Source: Candidatus Atribacteria bacterium (lineage in GTDB: Bacteria > Atribacterota > Atribacteria > Atribacterales > Caldatribacteriaceae). Taken from it: DNA of 11,120 bases. The stretch covers positions 1 to 11,120 of the forward strand of contig JARRCQ010000029.1 of the NCBI GenBank assembly GCA_029982105.1. Reading direction: 5' to 3'. Each line of letters starts with the position of its first letter. Within the stretch, counting starts at the first letter, position 1. Positions 7,534 through 11,120 of the stretch are shown piece after piece. Below the pieces are notes generated by a model that was not told the DNA's origin, did not search any database, and worked only from the letters and a program-made list of their open reading frames with translations. The position numbers were made by a program, and so were the translations under genes.

Positions 7534-8760
7534 ATGAAGATAGTGGTACAAAAGTTTGGGGGAACTTCAGTTAATACCCGGGAGCTCAGAGAAAAGGCGG
7601 CTCTCAAAGTGAAAGAAGCTCAAGAGGAGGGATTCTCTCCGGTAGTGGTGGTATCAGCTATGGGTAGAGAAGGTGCTCCTTATGCTACCGACACTTTGAT
7701 TTCTTTGGCTCGAGAAGAGTTTTCTAACCTTGACCCCCGGGATTTAGACCTTCTTCTCTCCTGTGGGGAGATTATCTCGGCAGTGGTTATGTCTCAAACT
7801 CTGCGTCGGATGGGAATGAAAAGTGTGGCTTTCTCTGGAGCTCAAGCTGGTATCATCACTGATGACCATTTTGGTGATGCTTCTATATTAAGAGTGGAAC
7901 CAGATAAGATTAAAAAATATTTGGACAAAGGATATGTGGTAGTGACAGCTGGTTTTCAAGGAGTAACTGAGGAAGGAGAAGTTACCACTTTGGGAAGAGG
8001 AGGTAGTGATACTACAGCAGTAGTCCTGGGGATCTATTTACAAGCTGACTATGTAGATATTTTTACTGATGTAAATGGAGTTTTTACTGCTGACCCTCAT
8101 ATCGTTCCTGAAGCTCGGATTCTTCAAGGGTTAACCTACACTGAAGCTGCAGAGATAATTCAGCAAGGAGCAAAGGTTATTCACAGTAAAGCTATGAATT
8201 TGGCCCGGGAGTATCGGGTGCCTCTCCGAGTTAGGAGTTTAAGCGATGAAGGCAGAGGAACTTTGATTTGTGATATATCTACTCTTACCAAAGAAGGGCT
8301 GAGAATCCTCTCTCAAGAGGAGCCGGTTTATAGCATTGCTTATCGCCGGGGCTTGGCTCAAGTGCGGGTTAAGTTAACAAGTTCGGGAAACGGAGAGCTG
8401 AAGATTTTTCAATCTCTGGCTCAACGAGGGATCAGTATCGACCTGGTTAGTCTTTTCCCTGAATCTGTAGCTTTTGTAGTGGATGAGAACAAAGGAAGTA
8501 AGGTAGAAGAAATCTTGCGTAAAGAAGGATTTGAAGTTAGTTTAACCCTTCCTTGTGCTAAGATTTCTCTGGTGGGCTCAGGTATGGCTGACCGCCCAGG
8601 AGTGGTAGCTCAGTTAGTGGAAGCTCTCAAGGAAGCTAATATAGAGATTCTTCAGACCGGAGATTCTCACATTACTATTTCTTGTTTAGTTAAAGCTCAA
8701 GATATGGAGAAAGCAATTCAAATCTTGCATCATAAATTTCAATTGGATAATGTTTGTTAG
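7534..8760 (+). CDS. lysC: Aspartate kinase (monofunctional, ACT-regulated)
   Basis: First committed step of the aspartate pathway: ATP-dependent phosphorylation of L-aspartate to 4-aspartyl phosphate. From ATG 7534 the product has 408 residues, normal for the Bacillus/Corynebacterium-type monofunctional enzyme. The N-terminal kinase domain shows VVQKFGGTSV (4-13), FSGAQAGIITDD, and TTLGRGGSDTTAVVLG, which binds nucleotide and aspartate. DVNGVFTADPHIVPEA follows in the usual place. The C-terminal third contains paired ACT domains, including LVGSGMADRPGVVAQLVEAL and a final ISCLV strand. These normally bind lysine and/or threonine for feedback inhibition. In-frame internal starts giving a separate beta subunit exist in some homologues; I did not find a clear one here. 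The gene follows dapL with no gap and its stop adjoins the dapA ribosome-binding site. Confidence 0.96.
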   Translation: MKIVVQKFGGTSVNTRELREKAALKVKEAQEEGFSPVVVVSAMGREGAPYATDTLISLAREEFSNLDPRDLDLLLSCGEIISAVVMSQTLRRMGMKSVAFSGAQAGIITDDHFGDASILRVEPDKIKKYLDKGYVVVTAGFQGVTEEGEVTTLGRGGSDTTAVVLGIYLQADYVDIFTDVNGVFTADPHIVPEARILQGLTYTEAAEIIQQGAKVIHSKAMNLAREYRVPLRVRSLSDEGRGTLICDISTLTKEGLRILSQEEPVYSIAYRRGLAQVRVKLTSSGNGELKIFQSLAQRGISIDLVSLFPESVAFVVDENKGSKVEEILRKEGFEVSLTLPCAKISLVGSGMADRPGVVAQLVEALKEANIEILQTGDSHITISCLVKAQDMEKAIQILHHKFQLDNVC

Positions 8761-8770
8761 GGGGAAAGGA
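8760..8770 (+). promoter_or_regulatory. Ribosome-binding site deciding the dapA start
   Basis: The purine run GGGGGAAAGGA begins at the last base of the lysC stop and ends just before ATG 8772. An in-frame TTG at 8754, inside the lysC end, would place this site within the coding sequence and add six residues (MLGGKE). ATG 8772 is preferred, though the AGGA part sits closer than usual to the start. Confidence 0.6.
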
Positions 8771-8771
8771 A

Positions 8772-9656
8772 ATGAGGGGAGATTTTGGTAGTCTTTTAAC
8801 CGCAGTGGTCACTCCCTTTGACCAAGATTGGACGGTAAATTATTTTGAATTTCGAGAATTGTTGCGAGCTTTAGTGGAAAATGGCTCAGATGGGGTGGTG
8901 GTCTCTGGAACTACCGGAGAGTCTCCTACTTTATCTGGAGAGGAAAAACTTCGTCTTTTCGAAGTGGCACTGGAGGAAATAGGAGACCAGGCAAAAGTTG
9001 TAGCTGGAACATGCAATTATAATACCAAAGAATCTGTTCTTCTCTCTAAAGAGGCTGAAGAGTTAGGGGTTCATGGTATTCTGGCTGTTACCCCTTATTA
9101 CAATAAACCGCCTCAAGAAGGACTGTATCAGCACTTTCGGGCTATTGCTGAAGCAGTAAATATCCCGGTTATGATTTATAATATTCCCTCTCGCACGGGA
9201 GTAAATATTGAGCCGGAAACCATAGCTCGTCTTGCAGAAATTCCAAACATTACGGCTCTCAAAGAAGCAGCGGGGAGTACTGACCAGATTTCTCGAATTA
9301 AAGCTTTAGTCCCTCCTGATTTTTACCTTTATAGTGGGGATGACTTTATGACCCTTCCTCTTTTGGCTCTGGGAGGAGTAGGAGTAGTAAGTGTTGCTTC
9401 TCACTTGGTAGGTAAAGAGATTAAAAAAATGATTCAGTTATTCAATGAAGGAAGAACTCAAGAAGCTTTAAAAATCCATCTGGAGCTTTATCCTCTTTTT
9501 AAAGCTCTTTTTATCTCTACTAATCCTATTCCAGTAAAAGCGGCTCTAAACTTAGTAGGATGGAGAGTGGGAGGGGTTCGACCTCCTTTATCTTCTTTAG
9601 AAGGAGAAAAGGAAGAAAAATTGAAATTGGTTCTGGAAAAATTACACTTGATTTAA
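8772..9656 (+). CDS. dapA: 4-hydroxy-tetrahydrodipicolinate synthase
   Basis: Condenses pyruvate with aspartate semialdehyde through a Schiff base, opening the lysine branch. The 294-residue TIM-barrel protein has the family length. Visible are LLTAVVTPFDQDW near the N-terminus, GTTGESPTLS beginning at residue 46 (the Thr-Thr pair of the proton relay), GTCNYNTKESV, AVTPYYNKPPQEGLYQHF, and YNIPSRTG with catalytic Tyr136 and Arg141. The Schiff-base lysine is Lys164 in ITALKEAAGS, followed by YSGDD and the GGVGVVSVASH strand. The full set favours DapA over other members of the NAL/DHDPS family, and the gene context settles it. It is the last gene of the lysine cluster. A predicted promoter for the T-box/argC transcript overlaps its stop codon. 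A TTG start at 8754 would add six residues. Confidence 0.97.
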   Translation: MRGDFGSLLTAVVTPFDQDWTVNYFEFRELLRALVENGSDGVVVSGTTGESPTLSGEEKLRLFEVALEEIGDQAKVVAGTCNYNTKESVLLSKEAEELGVHGILAVTPYYNKPPQEGLYQHFRAIAEAVNIPVMIYNIPSRTGVNIEPETIARLAEIPNITALKEAAGSTDQISRIKALVPPDFYLYSGDDFMTLPLLALGGVGVVSVASHLVGKEIKKMIQLFNEGRTQEALKIHLELYPLFKALFISTNPIPVKAALNLVGWRVGGVRPPLSSLEGEKEEKLKLVLEKLHLI

Positions 9657-9676
9657 TTATCAGAAGGTGTTTTAAT
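9648..9676 (+). promoter_or_regulatory. Likely sigma-A/70-type promoter for the T-box/argC transcript
   Basis: A -35-like TTGATT (9648-9653) and a -10-like TTTAAT (9671-9676, 5 of 6 to consensus) are separated by exactly 17 bp. The predicted transcript would begin near 9683, a few bases ahead of the first base-paired element of T-box Stem I. The promoter overlaps the dapA stop codon, which suggests that arg expression is separate from the lysine operon. Confidence 0.55.
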
Positions 9677-9682
9677 ATTCAT

Positions 9683-9920
9683 CAAAGCGATGATGGGGAA
9701 GTTTTTAGCGTTGTAGTCCAGCGAGGAAGGAAGAGTGGAAGCTTCTACTGTGACGCTAAAGAAGATAGAGCCCCAGAGCTGACTCCGAAGAAAAGAGCTG
9801 TTCTCTAAGTAGGAGGTCCGGTTACGCCGTTAAAGGAGAAGAGTATAGCAGGGTGGCACCGTGCATTGATTGGCACCCCTGTTCGTCTTTAAAAACCTCG
9901 TCTAAAGACGAGGTTTTTTT
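9683..9920 (+). ncRNA. T-box leader riboswitch (tRNA-sensing), probably tRNA-Arg specific
   Basis: Cis-acting leader that reads the charging state of a tRNA and lets transcription proceed when the tRNA is uncharged. Stem I: AGC (9686-9688) pairs with GCT (9778-9780) around a GATGA kink-turn; GGGG (9695-9698) with CCCC (9771-9774); TTTAGCGT (9704-9711) with ACGCTAAA (9753-9760); CAG (9719-9721) with CTG (9748-9750). The distal AGCGAG and AGAGTGGAAG loops match the T-box pattern. Possible Stem II: GACTCC (9781-9786) with GGA-GTC (9812-9818), enclosing the AGAG/CTCT hairpin (9794-9806). Stem III candidate: CGG/CCG at 9819-9829. Antiterminator: CAGGG (9849-9853) with CCCTG (9877-9881) and GTGC (9861-9864) with GCAC (9873-9876), separated by the 7-nt bulge TGGCACC. 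The bulge TGGC would pair with a tRNA ending GCCA (discriminator G73). The best specifier is AGA (9767-9769); see findings. Position ahead of argC supports arginine. Confidence 0.93.
9896..9920 (+). terminator. Intrinsic terminator of the T-box leader
   Basis: CCTCGTC (9896-9902), loop TAAA and GACGAGG (9907-9913) form a 7-bp hairpin. It is extended by A/T pairs with the A-run at 9891-9895 and followed by seven T residues (9914-9920). It lies just upstream of the argC ribosome-binding site, so it should stop transcription when the T-box is not held open by uncharged tRNA. It would also block read-through from the lysine operon. Confidence 0.9.
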
Positions 9921-9931
9921 ATTTGGGAAAT

Positions 9932-9936
9932 GGAGG
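9932..9936 (+). promoter_or_regulatory. Ribosome-binding site deciding the argC start
   Basis: GGAGG lies 7 nt before ATG 9944. The frame is open back to a TTG at 9923, but that codon sits right after the terminator T-run and would put the ribosome-binding site inside the gene. ATG 9944 gives MVRVGIMGATGYTG, the normal ArgC beginning. Confidence 0.8.
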
Positions 9937-9943
9937 AATAACA

Positions 9944-11011
9944 ATGGTACGTGTGGGAATAATGGGAGCTACTGGATACACTGGACTTGAGCTGTTGCGC
10001 ATTTTAACCCAACACCCCGGAGTAGAAGTGTGCTGGGTGGGTAGCGAGAGTTTTCCAGATGTAAAATTAGAAGATTATTGCCCAGCCTGGCGGGGAAGGA
10101 GTAGCTTAACCTTACAGAAGCAGGAAATAGAAAAATTAGAAGGGGTAGAGGTAATTTTCTTAGCCCTTCCCTCAGGAGTAGCTATGGATTATGTTCCCTT
10201 TCTTTTATCTCGAGGGATACGAATTATTGATTTAGGGGCAGATTTCCGTCTTAAGAACGTAGAAGCGTTTCAAAAATATTATCGGTTAGAGCACCGAATT
10301 CCTTATCTATTGCAAGAAGCAGTATACGGCATTCCTGAGATTTATGGAGAGGAATTAAAAATGGCACGTTTGGTGGCCAACCCGGGTTGTTATCCTACTT
10401 CAGTTATTATTCCCCTTTATCCTTTTTTGAAGGAAAAAGTTATTTCTCCTTCTATTATAGTGGATAGTAAATCAGGGGTAACTGGAGCAGGTAGAAAACC
10501 GACTGAGGATAACCAGTTTTGTGAAGTAGATGAAAATTTTAAAGCCTATAAAGTGGGGGAACATCGCCACCAACCAGAAATAAAAGAACAATTGGAATTG
10601 GCTGCAAGAGAGGAAGTTAATCTCATTTTCACCCCTTATCTTTTGCCTTTGAAAAGGGGAATTTTGACTACTATTTATATTACTTTAGAAAAAGATATAA
10701 AAACGCCAGTGGTTCCTTCTAAAATTTTAAGTATTATGTCAGCAGGTAAACCTGTATTAGCTACAATGAATCTTGATGGAGATGCTCCAGAACTTATAAA
10801 AAAAGCCAATTGTGGATATGTTTTTGAAGCTGGAGATAGCAAATCCTTAGCAAATGGGATTTTGCGCCTATATAAAAATGAAAGTTTGAGGAAAAAACTT
10901 GGAGAAAATGGCAGAAAATATATCGAAGAGCATTTAAGTGTTAAAACTGCTGCAGAAAAATATGAAAAGCTTTTTATAGAAGTTATAACCAAAAACAATA
11001 AAACTAAATAA
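9944..11011 (+). CDS. argC: N-acetyl-gamma-glutamyl-phosphate reductase, C-terminus replaced by a glycosyltransferase fragment (chimeric ORF)
   Basis: The first 250 or so residues are a clear ArgC, the NADPH-dependent reductase of N-acetylglutamyl phosphate in arginine synthesis. They show the Rossmann motif VGIMGATGYTGLELLRIL, LALPSGVA, RIIDLGADFRLK and YGIPEI. Catalytic Cys149 is in VANPGCYPTS. SGVTGAGRKP and the catalytic-histidine region GEHRHQPEI (His207/His209) follow, then FTPYLLPLKRGILTTIYITL. A normal ArgC then runs on for about 90 residues, with a strand ending in a conserved N-x-C/D motif and a final DNLxKGAxGQAxQ helix that helps bind NADP. None of this is present. From about residue 254 the frame continues with sequence typical of a GT4-family glycosyltransferase C-terminus. 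The 355-residue total is close to ArgC length by coincidence. As written the protein is unlikely to be an active reductase. It is either a real recombinant, and so in effect a pseudogene, or an assembly chimera. Confidence 0.85.
   Translation: MVRVGIMGATGYTGLELLRILTQHPGVEVCWVGSESFPDVKLEDYCPAWRGRSSLTLQKQEIEKLEGVEVIFLALPSGVAMDYVPFLLSRGIRIIDLGADFRLKNVEAFQKYYRLEHRIPYLLQEAVYGIPEIYGEELKMARLVANPGCYPTSVIIPLYPFLKEKVISPSIIVDSKSGVTGAGRKPTEDNQFCEVDENFKAYKVGEHRHQPEIKEQLELAAREEVNLIFTPYLLPLKRGILTTIYITLEKDIKTPVVPSKILSIMSAGKPVLATMNLDGDAPELIKKANCGYVFEAGDSKSLANGILRLYKNESLRKKLGENGRKYIEEHLSVKTAAEKYEKLFIEVITKNNKTK
10682..11011 (+). other. C-terminal fragment of a GT4-type glycosyltransferase, in frame with argC
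   Basis: From about 10703 the reading frame gives TPVVPSKILSIMSAGKPVLA, then GDAPELIKKANCGYVFEAGD, SLANGILRLYKNES, LRKKLGENGRKYIEEHLS and AAEKYEKLF. This order matches the donor-binding Rossmann half of WcaI/GT4-type glycosyltransferases: a VPSK-x-x-x-x-MxxGKP-V loop, a Glu-containing segment ending in cGxvxxxgD, then the C-terminal helix LGxNGRxyxexxfs. The N-terminal acceptor domain and about two thirds of the protein are absent. The exact join cannot be fixed, because TLEKDIKT (10682-10705) would suit either an ArgC strand or the segment before the VPSK loop. Base composition is also clearly lower in GC here. The function, sugar transfer to a surface polysaccharide, would belong to the intact source gene, not to this fragment. 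Confidence 0.8.
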
Positions 11012-11109
11012 TAAAAATGTTATCAATAAAAATGGTTTATTTATTTATTCAAAGAATTTAGAAAAAACATTATTATCTCTATTTGAAGATATTAAGGAAG
11101 GTTTTTATT

Positions 11110-11120
11110 ATGAAAAATAT
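11110..11120 (+). CDS. Possible start of a further gene, cut by the window end
   Basis: ATG AAA AAT at 11110-11118 is preceded by AAGGAAGG (11094-11101) at a spacing of 8 nt, a credible ribosome-binding site. Only three codons are visible, so no product can be named. The stretch 11012-11109 before it is very AT-rich. It contains only a 14-codon ORF (ATG 11017 to TAG) with no good ribosome-binding site, and no other recognisable signal. Confidence 0.35.

Noticed and set aside
9761-9770. ATA (Ile) as T-box specifier, read one base after a GAA motif
   Set aside because: The antiterminator bulge TGGC calls for a tRNA with G73, while tRNA-Ile normally has A73, and isoleucine has no relation to argC. 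AGA or GAT fit better.
9560-9808. 82-residue plus-strand open frame overlapping the dapA end and the T-box leader
   Set aside because: It runs out of frame through dapA and then through structured T-box Stem I. Its start has no ribosome-binding site, and the product is basic and low-complexity with no family resemblance. It is chance coding.
9944-11011. A purposeful bifunctional ArgC-glycosyltransferase enzyme
   Set aside because: Both halves are incomplete: ArgC lacks its C-terminal cofactor-binding part and the glycosyltransferase lacks its whole N-terminal domain. The composition break at the join also argues against an evolved fusion.
1-11120. CRISPR array, insertion sequence, tRNA/rRNA gene, prophage or toxin-antitoxin system
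   Set aside because: No spaced repeats, no terminal inverted repeats with a transposase, no tRNA or rRNA motifs and no phage proteins were seen. The PIN-like Mut7-C protein has no adjacent small antitoxin gene.

Overview
The window is bacterial: closely packed genes, Shine-Dalgarno sites of the GGAGG type, and a T-box leader RNA. Protein sequences and codon choice (many AGA, ATA and TTA codons) suggest a moderately AT-rich, probably anaerobic bacterium with Firmicutes-like biology. LL-diaminopimelate aminotransferase (DapL) and a T-box fit Clostridia or a related lineage such as Atribacterota. The phylum cannot be fixed from the sequence alone.

Layout. Positions 28-1221 hold pgk (phosphoglycerate kinase). 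Converging on it from the minus strand is a small Mut7-C/PIN-like protein with a zinc ribbon (1232-1681). Facing away from that gene is an FGGY-family pentulose kinase (1736-3295). After a 78-bp gap comes a tight six-gene plus-strand cluster, lysA-dapB-dapF-dapL-lysC-dapA (3374-9656). It encodes aspartate kinase, dihydrodipicolinate synthase and reductase, LL-DAP aminotransferase, DAP epimerase and DAP decarboxylase. Together these make the DapL route from aspartate to meso-DAP and lysine, with only asd (aspartate-semialdehyde dehydrogenase) missing. Genes are 2-40 bp apart or overlap, so they are probably one operon. No lysine riboswitch is visible.

Positions 9648-9943 are not protein coding. 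They hold a likely promoter over the dapA stop codon, a well-formed T-box leader (Stem I with kink-turn and specifier loop, antiterminator with a 7-nt TGGCACC bulge) and an intrinsic terminator just ahead of argC. The most probable specifier is AGA (Arg), which fits a tRNA-Arg-sensing switch on arginine biosynthesis.

The most unusual feature is at the right end. The argC reading frame (9944-11011) is normal for about 250 residues, including the catalytic Cys and His, and then turns in frame into the C-terminal third of a GT4-type glycosyltransferase. Base composition falls from about 38% to about 27% GC at the same place, and what follows (11012-11120) is very AT-rich. This is either a real recombination or, at least as likely, a chimeric assembly joined through a short shared sequence. 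Apart from this junction and the T-box, the window is ordinary housekeeping metabolism. I see no credible sign of a new defence or mobile system.
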